Positions 1 to 6,581 of a DNA stretch of 6,644 nucleotides are shown here, piece after piece. Source of the stretch: Flavobacteriaceae bacterium. Its GTDB lineage: Bacteria; Bacteroidota; Bacteroidia; Flavobacteriales; Flavobacteriaceae. Position numbers and translations under genes: made by a program. Where the stretch lies: the NCBI GenBank assembly GCA_949507465.1, contig CATEMS010000076.1:1-6644 (forward strand), read 5' to 3'. Each line of letters opens with the position of its first letter. The stretch's first letter is position 1. The notes beneath the pieces were generated by a model. That model was not told the DNA's origin. It did no database searches and was given only the letters and a program-made list of their open reading frames with translations.

Positions 1-1004
1 TGAACAAAGGAACTATTGTTGAGAGGGGAACGGCAAGAGAACTGTTTGAGACCCCTAAAATGCCTTATACCAAAGCTTTGTTGGCTTCAAGACCTACCCT
101 TGATGTGAGATACAAGGTGCTTCCAACCATTGCCTCAATAGCAAACAATAGCTTTGTGCCAAATAGTATCACCTCAAGTCAGCGGGCAAAAAAACACCAA
201 AAAATATATACCAAACCCCCTTTGTTGCGGGTAGAAAATATTTCTAAATCTTATTTCTCTAAGGCTAGCCTTTGGGGTCAAAAACAAGAAATTAAAGCCG
301 TAAACGGGGTTAGTTTTGACATTTTCGAGGGAGAAACCCTGGGTCTTGTGGGAGAATCTGGTTGTGGGAAATCTACTCTGGGGAGAGTGATTCTTCAGCT
401 TGAAAAAGCCACAAAAGGATCTATTTTCTATAAAGGAAAAGAAATTACCCGTCTCAAAAAGAAAGAATTTCGGGCTTTACGTAAAGACATTCAACTTATT
501 TTCCAAGATCCATACTCTTCTTTACACCCACGAAAGATTATTGGGCAGGCCATCATTGAGCCCATGGAAGTTCATGGCATAGGAAACTCCAACAAACAGC
601 GCAAAGAAAAAGCCATAGAGCTACTCTCTCGCGTTGGGTTAGGGGCTAGTTATTTTAACAGGTATCCCCACGAGCTCTCTGGAGGGCAGCGCCAACGTGT
701 TGGGATTGCAAGAACCATTGCCATGGAGCCTAAACTTGTTATTTGTGATGAAAGTGTTTCTGCTTTAGATATATCTGTGCAGGCACAAGTGCTTAATCTA
801 TTAAATGAGCTTAAAGAGAATTTCGGTTTTACCTATATCTTTATTTCTCATGATTTGGCAGTTGTAAAGTATATGGCAGATCAATTATTGGTGATGAATC
901 AAGGAGCCATCGAGGAATTAGGGGACGCAGATGAGATTTATGCAAATCCTGTCAAGCAATACACCAAAAAACTCATAGATTCTATCCCAAAAACAATGGG
1001 ATAA
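1..1004 (+). CDS. Fused two-cassette peptide ABC transporter ATP-binding protein, 5' partial
   Basis: This is the ATPase that would power an oligopeptide/dipeptide (Dpp/Opp-type) importer at the cytoplasmic face of the inner membrane. The reading frame is already open at the left edge (first whole codon at position 3). Its first residues, NKGTIVERGTARELFE then TPKMPYTKALLASRP, are the typical end of a DppD-like cassette, so the ATG at 60 is an internal Met and not the start. Counting from that Met, a linker (about residues 15-52) leads into a complete second, DppF-like cassette: Walker A GESGCGKST (98-106), Q-loop FQDP (Gln149), signature LSGGQ (206-210), Walker B LVICDE (226-231) and H-loop His264. 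All catalytic motifs are intact. The C-terminal part resembles the oligopeptide/dipeptide family tail (NPVKQYTKKLIDSIP). Fused proteins of this type are usually about 550 residues, so roughly the first 220 are missing. Peptide specificity is inferred from family resemblance; permease and binding-protein genes are not visible. Confidence 0.9.
   Translation, partial: NKGTIVERGTARELFETPKMPYTKALLASRPTLDVRYKVLPTIASIANNSFVPNSITSSQRAKKHQKIYTKPPLLRVENISKSYFSKASLWGQKQEIKAVNGVSFDIFEGETLGLVGESGCGKSTLGRVILQLEKATKGSIFYKGKEITRLKKKEFRALRKDIQLIFQDPYSSLHPRKIIGQAIIEPMEVHGIGNSNKQRKEKAIELLSRVGLGASYFNRYPHELSGGQRQRVGIARTIAMEPKLVICDESVSALDISVQAQVLNLLNELKENFGFTYIFISHDLAVVKYMADQLLVMNQGAIEELGDADEIYANPVKQYTKKLIDSIPKTMG
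983..1003. repeat. Small inverted repeat over the ABC gene stop codon
   Basis: The arms tatccca (983-989) and tgggata (997-1003) form a 7-bp stem with a 7-nt loop. The stem lies over the last codons and stop of the ABC gene, just before the convergent scoB stop. Neither side is followed by a T-tract, so it is not a classical intrinsic terminator. It could still slow polymerase or protect the 3' ends of the two converging transcripts, which have no other intergenic space. It may also be chance. Confidence 0.35.
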
Positions 1005-1006
1005 AA

Positions 1007-1660
1007 TTAGAATGTCATCTCAGGAATCTCGCCCTCTATAATTAAATCTCCCAGAGTAGCCTCTTGAATTTCAGAAACACTTACCCCTGGAGCTCTCTCT
1101 AGAAGTTTAAATTTTCCGTTTGCAATTTCTAATACCGCAAGATTACTTACAATTTTTTTAACGCAATGTACCCCTGTTAAAGGAAGGCTACATTGCTTTA
1201 AAAGTTTGGAATGTCCTGCTCTATTGGTATGCATCATAGCCACAATAATATTTTCTGCACTGGCAACCAAATCCATGGCTCCGCCCATGCCTTTTACCAT
1301 TTTGCCTGGGATTTTCCAATTAGCAATATCTCCGTTTTGGGACACTTCCATAGCACCTAAAATAGTTAAATCTACATGCTGGCCTCGAATCATCGAAAAA
1401 CTAGTTGCACTATCAAAATAAGAAGCTCCTTTAAGGGCGGTAATGGTCTGTTTCCCTGCGTTTATTAGGTCTGCATCTTCCTCTCCTTTAATAGGAAAGG
1501 GGCCCATACCAAGTATCCCGTTCTCGCTTTGAAATTCTACCTGTATATCATCTCTGACAAAATTTGCCACCAATGTAGGTATACCAATTCCAAGATTAAC
1601 ATAATAACCATCTCTCACCTCTTGGGCGATGCGTTGAGCTATTTGATTTTTATCTAACAT
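1007..1660 (-). CDS. scoB: 3-oxoacid CoA-transferase subunit B
   Basis: This is the beta subunit of a succinyl-CoA:3-oxoacid CoA-transferase (SCOT family I). With subunit A it moves CoA between succinyl-CoA and acetoacetate or a related 3-oxoacid in the cytoplasm. The 217-residue protein has the usual subunit B length and begins with the family-typical MLDKNQIAQRIAQEV. It carries VNLGIGIPTLVAN (21-33) and the catalytic signature FQSENGILG (43-51), whose Glu46 is the residue that forms the covalent glutamyl-CoA thioester in this family. Also seen are KMVKGMGGAMDLV (120-132) and the C-terminal APGVSVSEIQEATLGDL. The frame stays open upstream to an ATG at 1762, but that extension would overlap scoA by 80 bp and is unlike the family, so the start at 1660 is chosen. 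The gene lies 22 bp after scoA, where the sequence is A-rich with no clear Shine-Dalgarno, and the two are surely co-transcribed. Substrate choice (acetoacetate, 3-oxoadipate or other) cannot be settled from sequence. Confidence 0.94.
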   Translation of the reverse strand: MLDKNQIAQRIAQEVRDGYYVNLGIGIPTLVANFVRDDIQVEFQSENGILGMGPFPIKGEEDADLINAGKQTITALKGASYFDSATSFSMIRGQHVDLTILGAMEVSQNGDIANWKIPGKMVKGMGGAMDLVASAENIIVAMMHTNRAGHSKLLKQCSLPLTGVHCVKKIVSNLAVLEIANGKFKLLERAPGVSVSEIQEATLGDLIIEGEIPEMTF

Positions 1661-1682
1661 ATTTTTTAGTTTAAATCTGACC

Positions 1683-2390
1683 TTACTTTGTCTGTGGCTC
1701 TCTAACTGTTCTTTGTTCAATGCGCTTTTGATACTCTGCTCCTTGAAAAATGCGTTGCACAAAAATTCCAGGGATGTGAATTTGATTTGGATCCAACTCG
1801 CCCGATGGAACCAGCTCTTCTACCTCAGCTACTGTAATCTTTGCGGCCCCACACATATTTGGGTTAAAATTTCTTGCCGTACCCTTAAAAATTAAATTTC
1901 CAGCAGTGTCTCCCTTCCATGCTTTCACAAAAGAAAATTGCGCCTTAAAAGCGTGTTCTAGCAGATGCATTTTCCCATTAAATTCTCTAGATTCTTTACC
2001 CTCACCTACCTCTGTTCCATACCCCGCAGGTGTATAAAATGCTGGAACACCACTTTGTGCGGCTAAGCATCGCTGTGCGAGGGTTCCTTGGGGTATAAGC
2101 TCTACTTCCAGCTCTCCACTGAGCATTTGGCGCTCAAACTCTGCATTCTCTCCCACATAAGAAGAAATCATTTTCTTGATTTGTCTTTTTTGAAGTAACA
2201 AGCCTAGGCCAAAGTCATCTACCCCAGCGTTATTGGAAATACACGTTACTTTTTTAACATCAAGGCGCACTAATTCTGCAATTGCATTTTCTGGGATACC
2301 ACATAAACCAAAGCCACCTAACATAAAAGTCATACCGTCTTCAACACCCCTACAAGCCTGTTGTACGTTTGCCACTGTTTTATCAATCAT
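1683..2390 (-). CDS. scoA: 3-oxoacid CoA-transferase subunit A
   Basis: This is the alpha subunit of the same CoA-transferase, 235 residues long, which is normal for subunit A. The family I CoA-transferase signature is present as DGMTFMLGGFGLCGIP (18-33). It is followed by the conserved TCISNNAGVDDFGLGLLL (49-66), IKKMISSYVGEN (71-82), ELIPQGTLAQR (97-107), and PAFYTPAGYGTEVGEGKE (116-133). It binds CoA and pairs with ScoB, which supplies the catalytic Glu. An in-frame ATG at 2429 would add 13 residues (MYFGFCIFIKKRH) that read through the terminator hairpin and do not look like the family, so the start MIDKTVANVQ at 2390 is chosen. The preceding bases are A-rich (aaaaaaaagacac on the minus strand) with no Shine-Dalgarno. 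It is the first gene of the scoA-scoB unit and lies just past the pbp1A terminator. Likely roles are ketone-body, branched-chain or aromatic catabolism; which one is inference. Confidence 0.94.
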   Translation of the reverse strand: MIDKTVANVQQACRGVEDGMTFMLGGFGLCGIPENAIAELVRLDVKKVTCISNNAGVDDFGLGLLLQKRQIKKMISSYVGENAEFERQMLSGELEVELIPQGTLAQRCLAAQSGVPAFYTPAGYGTEVGEGKESREFNGKMHLLEHAFKAQFSFVKAWKGDTAGNLIFKGTARNFNPNMCGAAKITVAEVEELVPSGELDPNQIHIPGIFVQRIFQGAEYQKRIEQRTVREPQTK

Positions 2391-2403
2391 GTGTCTTTTT
2401 TTT

Positions 2404-2450
2404 ATAAAAATACAAAAGCCAAAGTACAATACACATGCTTTGGCTTTTGT
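2404..2450 (-). terminator. Intrinsic terminator of the ricT-gldH-pbp1A operon
   Basis: On the minus strand a perfect 13-bp stem (acaaaagccaaag at 2438-2450, ctttggcttttgt at 2412-2424, given 5'->3' on the minus strand) encloses a 13-nt loop and is followed by ATTTTTAT, a short U-tract. It begins 17 nt after the pbp1A stop codon. It ends only about 14 nt before the scoA start. The stem is moderate in GC but long. The plus-strand side also runs into T-rich sequence, so it could act in both directions, although no plus-strand gene leads into it. Confidence 0.75.
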
Positions 2451-2467
2451 TTGGTGTTTTTGAGACT

Positions 2468-4783
2468 TTAAAAATCAAATTCGTCAGGTACCTGGTCTAT
2501 ATCTTCAGGAACACCTTGTGATTTCCATTTTTCGCAATCGACCTCAATTGTAAGATCCGAAGGTATCTTAAACTCCTCTTTTGATATCTGTAAGCGCTCG
2601 TCATTGTAACAATCTTTCATATACAAGGCCCATATAGGTAGTGCCATAGTAGCTCCCTGTCCAAACATTGTTGTCTCAAAATGAACTGAGCGATCCTCAC
2701 CCCCAACCCAAACTCCTGTAACAAGGTTCGGCACCATACCCATAAACCAACCATCACTATTGTTTTGGGTGGTTCCTGTTTTACCAGCTATTGGATTTTT
2801 AAACTCATAAGGATATCCAGTTACGGTAGTTTTGTAAGCGGCGTTGACGGCGGTTTTATGGCGCAATCTAGATCCAGATCCAGACTCGGTAACTCCCTGC
2901 AGCAAGTTAATGGTAACATAGGCTGTTTCACTACTTATAACATCTTTGGTTTGTGGAGTGTGTTGGTATAAAACAGTTCCATTTTTGTCTTCAATTCTTG
3001 TGATAAGCGACGGTTTTACATACACCCCTTGGTTCGCAAAAGTGCTATAGGCTCCTACCATTTCATATAGAGATACATCTGGTGTGCCAAGAGCAAGAGA
3101 AGGTACGGGTAAGATGTTTTTTGTGTCTATTCCCATTTTCTCAACTAAGGTAATCACAGGTTCTGGGCCAACGCGGTCAATGAGTCTTGCCGTAACTGTA
3201 TTAATAGAATTTGCCAATGCGTTTGTTAAAGATAGCATGCCGCCATATTTATCACTAGAATTCTTTGGACACCAATCATTCATGTTTCCTCTGGTCCCTG
3301 CTGGTATGCAGTAAGGGGTATTGGGTAATGTATCACAAGGTGACATGTGCATTTGATCTATGGCAGTGGCGTAGACAAACGGCTTAAATGTAGAGCCAAT
3401 TTGCCTTCTACCTGTTGAGACCATATCATACTTAAAGTGTTTGTAGTCGATTCCTCCCACGTAAGCCTTCACCTCTCCTGTTTGAGGGTTCATGGACATC
3501 ATAGCACCTTGTAGGTAATTTTTATAGTATTTGATTGAGTCTCTAGGAGTCATTACTGTATCTATGTCTCCATTCCATGAAAAAATGCGCATCTTTCGTT
3601 TTTTATCAAAGCTTTTTAAAATTTCTTCTTTGCTTTTCCCTTCTGCGGTCATCGCTCTATAGCGCTCGCTTCTGCGTATGGAATTTTTAATGATTCTGTC
3701 TATTTCTTCTGGTTCTACATCTCTAAATGGAGCTGTGTCATTATATTTATTTTGCTTGTTAAATTCATTTTGAAGGTTAGACATGTGGCTTGTCATTGCT
3801 TTTTCTGCATACTCCTGCATGCCAGCATCAATTGTAGTGTATACTTTTAATCCATCTCTGTAGATGTTAAAGTTAGTGCCGTCACTCTTTGGGTTGTTTT
3901 TAGTCCAATCTGACATAAAAGCACGTGCATACTCTCTAAAGTAAGTGGCCAGCCCCTCTACGTGGCCTTGTGGGGTGTATTTAAACTCTAGGGGTGTTGC
4001 CTGTAGGCTGTCTTTAAGTTGTTTAGAAATGAAATCATATTTCTGCATTTGAGACAGGACAACGTTTCTTCTGTTTTTAACACCTTGGGGGTTTCTCAAA
4101 GGGTTGTAAAGGGAAGAGTTTTTAAACATACCCACCAACATGGCAGATTCACTAATGCTTAATTGACTTGGTGGTTTATCAAAATAGATATTACTTGCAG
4201 ATTCTATCCCAATGGCTTGATTTAAAAAATCATACTCATTAAAGTACATTGTTAGTATTTCATTTTTGGTATAACGCCGCTCCAAGCGTGTTGCAATAAT
4301 CCATTCTTTAACCTTTTGTATCCCTCGTTGAAATTTATTCCTTGAGGCTTGGTTTGTAAATAATTGCTTAGCCAACTGTTGGGAAATAGTACTTGCCCCT
4401 CCTTTGCTTCCTAGATATACAGCAGCACGAAGTGTCCCTCGAATATCTATCCCGCTATGATCATAAAACCGAATGTCTTCTGTGGCTAAGAGCGCATTTT
4501 TAAGATGCTCTGGTAGTTCCTGATAGGTTACAGGAGTTCGGTTTTCTTTGTAAAATTTACCAATCACCTTGCCATCTGTGGAAATGATTTCTGTGGCAAG
4601 ATTTTTTTCTGGATTTTCAAGACTTGTCTCGTCTGGAAGGCTTCCAAAGACCCCAAATGATGCCAACAAAAACAACAAGGCAACTGCCGTTATCACACTC
4701 AATAATAAAAGCCAAAACAAAGCGGTACTACTAACCCTTTTTTTGTTTTTCTTTTTTTTTCTGGTGGATTTCTTTTGAGCCAT
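2468..4783 (-). CDS. Penicillin-binding protein 1A (bifunctional transglycosylase/transpeptidase)
   Basis: This class A PBP polymerises lipid II into glycan strands and cross-links the stem peptides on the periplasmic side of the inner membrane. It has 771 residues: a very basic cytoplasmic head (residues 4-16, mostly Lys/Arg), one membrane anchor (about 21-45), then a GT51 transglycosylase. The GT51 motifs are EDIRFYDHSG with catalytic Glu102, GGASTISQQ (128-136), KVKEW with Glu160, KNEILTMYFN (173-182), and RRNVVL (238-243). YTTIDAGMQ (315-323) opens the second half. A charged, probably helical insert (about 335-425) comes before the transpeptidase. The penicillin-binding motifs are STFK with nucleophile Ser464, SIN (526-528) and KTGTT (668-672), so both active sites look intact. 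Cys483, Cys492 and Cys505 lie between the first two transpeptidase motifs. The ATG at 4783 gives a sensible N-terminus. It is last in the operon, 86 bp after gldH and followed by a terminator. Functional assignment is firm; paralogue naming (mrcA/ponA) is not. Confidence 0.96.
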   Translation of the reverse strand: MAQKKSTRKKKKNKKRVSSTALFWLLLLSVITAVALLFLLASFGVFGSLPDETSLENPEKNLATEIISTDGKVIGKFYKENRTPVTYQELPEHLKNALLATEDIRFYDHSGIDIRGTLRAAVYLGSKGGASTISQQLAKQLFTNQASRNKFQRGIQKVKEWIIATRLERRYTKNEILTMYFNEYDFLNQAIGIESASNIYFDKPPSQLSISESAMLVGMFKNSSLYNPLRNPQGVKNRRNVVLSQMQKYDFISKQLKDSLQATPLEFKYTPQGHVEGLATYFREYARAFMSDWTKNNPKSDGTNFNIYRDGLKVYTTIDAGMQEYAEKAMTSHMSNLQNEFNKQNKYNDTAPFRDVEPEEIDRIIKNSIRRSERYRAMTAEGKSKEEILKSFDKKRKMRIFSWNGDIDTVMTPRDSIKYYKNYLQGAMMSMNPQTGEVKAYVGGIDYKHFKYDMVSTGRRQIGSTFKPFVYATAIDQMHMSPCDTLPNTPYCIPAGTRGNMNDWCPKNSSDKYGGMLSLTNALANSINTVTARLIDRVGPEPVITLVEKMGIDTKNILPVPSLALGTPDVSLYEMVGAYSTFANQGVYVKPSLITRIEDKNGTVLYQHTPQTKDVISSETAYVTINLLQGVTESGSGSRLRHKTAVNAAYKTTVTGYPYEFKNPIAGKTGTTQNNSDGWFMGMVPNLVTGVWVGGEDRSVHFETTMFGQGATMALPIWALYMKDCYNDERLQISKEEFKIPSDLTIEVDCEKWKSQGVPEDIDQVPDEFDF

Positions 4784-4869
4784 GCTATGCTACTTTTTAT
4801 GTTTAAGGCTGAAATTTCAATTCTTTAATGCAGTACTTTTTTGATATTTTTTTTTGATCATTTAAAAAA
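4784..4869 (-). other. gldH-pbp1A intergenic spacer with A-tracts
   Basis: This 86-bp AT-rich gap has phased A/T tracts: ttttttgat occurs at 4837-4845 and again at 4850-4858, and there is a 10-bp palindrome tgaaatttca at 4810-4819. I see no terminator hairpin, so read-through from gldH into pbp1A is likely. I also see no good match to the Bacteroidota promoter form (TTTG near -33, TAnnTTTG near -7), though a weak internal promoter cannot be excluded. A 14-codon ATG frame inside it looks like chance. Confidence 0.4.
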
Positions 4870-5352
4870 CTACTTTACAATATCAAGGGTATACCCTATG
4901 TCTGTGATTCCCTCAAGTTTGCTAACGCCCTGCGACTCTCCATTATTGCGCACAGCGTGTGTAATGTGCAAGGTGTAATTCCCTTTTTCGTTGAACATAA
5001 GGTTTTGTTTATAAAACAATTTGTTTTCCTTAATGTTTCCGATACCTGTTCCTAGCCAAGTACCATCTGGTCTTGCCATTTTGTATTCCAAAGTATCTAC
5101 AACTGTTTTACCATAAGGGTGTTGCAATGATATAATTAAAAACAGATTGCTGTAAGGATACTTGTTGTTATTTCTTACGGTTATAAATGCATTGTATAAA
5201 GCCTCACTATTAAGACCTGGGAGCTCAAAAATAACAGGGTCATTTACCTGCCAACCATCAGGGCTCGTTGCCTTGGTGTCTGCAGTGATGGTGCTAGGGT
5301 TACAGGAAAGCAAAAGCAGTGAAAAAAAACTTACAAAAAGACACTTATACAT
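4870..5352 (-). CDS. gldH: Gliding motility lipoprotein GldH
   Basis: GldH is one of the lipoproteins required for gliding in Flavobacterium johnsoniae, where loss of Gld proteins also affects chitin use and phage sensitivity, traits tied to type IX secretion. The 160-residue protein has a short lipoprotein signal: hydrophobic core from residue 5 to 16 and lipobox LLSC with the lipidated Cys17. The mature part shows the family pattern: DGWQVNDPVIFELPG, then YNAFITVRNNNKYPYSNLFL (53-72), DTLEYKMARPDGTWLGTGIG (85-104), IKENKLFYK and a C-terminal GITDIGYTLDI. No acidic surface-export signal follows the Cys (CNPSTITADT), which suggests retention facing the periplasm; that is inference. Its ATG overlaps the ricT stop by one base (TAATG), so translation is probably coupled. 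The signal-peptide codons contain a run of eight T on the coding strand. No other gld, spr or por gene is in the window. Confidence 0.93.
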   Translation of the reverse strand: MYKCLFVSFFSLLLLSCNPSTITADTKATSPDGWQVNDPVIFELPGLNSEALYNAFITVRNNNKYPYSNLFLIISLQHPYGKTVVDTLEYKMARPDGTWLGTGIGNIKENKLFYKQNLMFNEKGNYTLHITHAVRNNGESQGVSKLEGITDIGYTLDIVK

Positions 5353-6581
5353 TACTTTCTGGGATTGCGGGGTTTATTACGGTTGTTGCGTTTTTTATTC
5401 CTAGTATTGGAATGATTTGCTTTTGAAGATGCCGCCGCTATTGGCTTTCTAGAATTGCGCTTTTTCTTCTTTCTTCGCTGGGATGTTTTTGGCCTATCAA
5501 AGCGAGTAAGACTGTCTTGCCCAACCACATTGCTAAATAGCTCTGTGTGATCAACCTTGGTTTCTATTTTATAGTCTTCAAGGTTGGCAACGGTATTTCC
5601 TTTTTTATTAATGGCAATAATTTCATGTACCCTCTCTAGGGTTAGTTCATGCCAATTCATTGCTTCCTTTTCGTAGGCGAACCAAAGTAAGCCCTTGAAA
5701 ATGTCTGTTTTTTGACATATCGCTGTCCCCTTTTTTGTTTTGAGTTTTACATCATTTTTAGGAAAGTTTGCCAATGTGTCTATATATGTATCTAGTTCGA
5801 AATTTAAACAGCACTTTAATTTCCCGCATTGACCTGCAAGTTTTTGAGGATTTAATGAAAGCTGCTGATATCTTGCCGCAGAAGTGTTTACAGACCTAAA
5901 ATCTGTTAGCCAAGTAGAACAACATAATTCCCTGCCGCAAGAACCAATGCCGCCCAAACGAGCTGCTTCTTGTCTGAAACCAACTTGTTTCATTTCAATT
6001 CGTGAATTAAACGTTCTCGCAAATTCTTTAATTAATTCTCTAAAATCTACACGCTCCTCTGCGGTATAGTAGAAAATAACTTTTGAGGCATCTCCTTGAA
6101 ACTCAACATCACTAATTTTCATGCGTAGCCCCAGTCTTATGGCAATGACTCGAGATCGTTTTTGAACATCTGCCTCGCGGTCTCTTGCTTTTTGCCAGAT
6201 GTCAATGTCTTTTTGTGTAGCTTTTCTGTAAAGAGTAGGTAGTTGGGTGGCGTCTGGATTTTGCTTTTTCTTTTTCATTTGTACACGCACCAACTCACCC
6301 GTTAATGTCACAATGCCAATATCGTGTCCAGATTCTGCCTGAGTAGCAACAATATCTCCAATGCTAAGAGAAAGATCTTCGTGGTTTTGAAAAAATTGTT
6401 TCCGCCCGTTTTTAAAACGTACTTCTACTCCTGTGTAGGGGGTCATATTTGCAGGAATCGACATATTTGAAAGCCAATCAAACACCGTCAACTTATTACA
6501 ACCATCAGTTCCACAAGTCCCATTGTTCTTGCAGCCTTTTGGTTGTCCATCGGCGCCAGAGGCACAGCTAGTACAGCCCAT
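5352..6581 (-). CDS. ricT: PSP1-domain protein, RicT/YaaT-like
   Basis: The protein belongs to the PSP1 C-terminal domain family that includes Bacillus RicT (YaaT), part of a complex with iron-sulfur clusters that acts with RNase Y in mRNA processing. It has 409 residues. An N-terminal Cys-rich stretch (Cys3, 6, 17, 23, 28) precedes the first part of the family fold (about 49-130). The PSP1 core (about 130-265) holds the two diagnostic CxxxxCC motifs: CGRELCC (215-221) and CGKLKCC (252-258), with IGSCGRELCCSTWL very typical. A distal region to about 345 includes WHELTLERVHEI. From about 364 the tail is almost all Lys, Arg, Asn and Ser, and so disordered and likely nucleic-acid binding. It heads the operon and its stop overlaps the gldH start. 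The ATG at 6581 fits the family-like MGCTSC beginning. Biochemical role in Bacteroidota is not established; whether RicA/RicF/RNase Y partners exist in this genome cannot be seen. Confidence 0.9.
   Translation of the reverse strand: MGCTSCASGADGQPKGCKNNGTCGTDGCNKLTVFDWLSNMSIPANMTPYTGVEVRFKNGRKQFFQNHEDLSLSIGDIVATQAESGHDIGIVTLTGELVRVQMKKKKQNPDATQLPTLYRKATQKDIDIWQKARDREADVQKRSRVIAIRLGLRMKISDVEFQGDASKVIFYYTAEERVDFRELIKEFARTFNSRIEMKQVGFRQEAARLGGIGSCGRELCCSTWLTDFRSVNTSAARYQQLSLNPQKLAGQCGKLKCCLNFELDTYIDTLANFPKNDVKLKTKKGTAICQKTDIFKGLLWFAYEKEAMNWHELTLERVHEIIAINKKGNTVANLEDYKIETKVDHTELFSNVVGQDSLTRFDRPKTSQRRKKKKRNSRKPIAAASSKANHSNTRNKKRNNRNKPRNPRK

Noticed and set aside
400..582. Out-of-frame open frame of 60 codons within the ABC gene
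   Set aside because: It lies in another frame of a well-supported ATPase domain and has no recognisable features.
2391..2429. Upstream in-frame ATG at 2429 for scoA, adding 13 residues
   Set aside because: The extension crosses the terminator stem, encodes a non-family hydrophobic peptide, and the standard subunit A start is at 2390.
4569..4778. Plus-strand open frame opposite the pbp1A N-terminus with a Phe-rich end
   Set aside because: It is the antisense of the membrane anchor and poly-Lys codons; the Phe run simply mirrors the Lys codons.
4784..4866. Possible 14-codon small gene in the gldH-pbp1A gap (minus strand, beginning MIKKKYQKS)
   Set aside because: It arises from A-tracts, has no ribosome-binding context, and falls within chance expectation for AT-rich sequence.
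5884..6069. Plus-strand open frame opposite the ricT core
   Set aside because: The sense strand carries the diagnostic CxxxxCC motifs of PSP1 proteins, so the antisense frame is a shadow.
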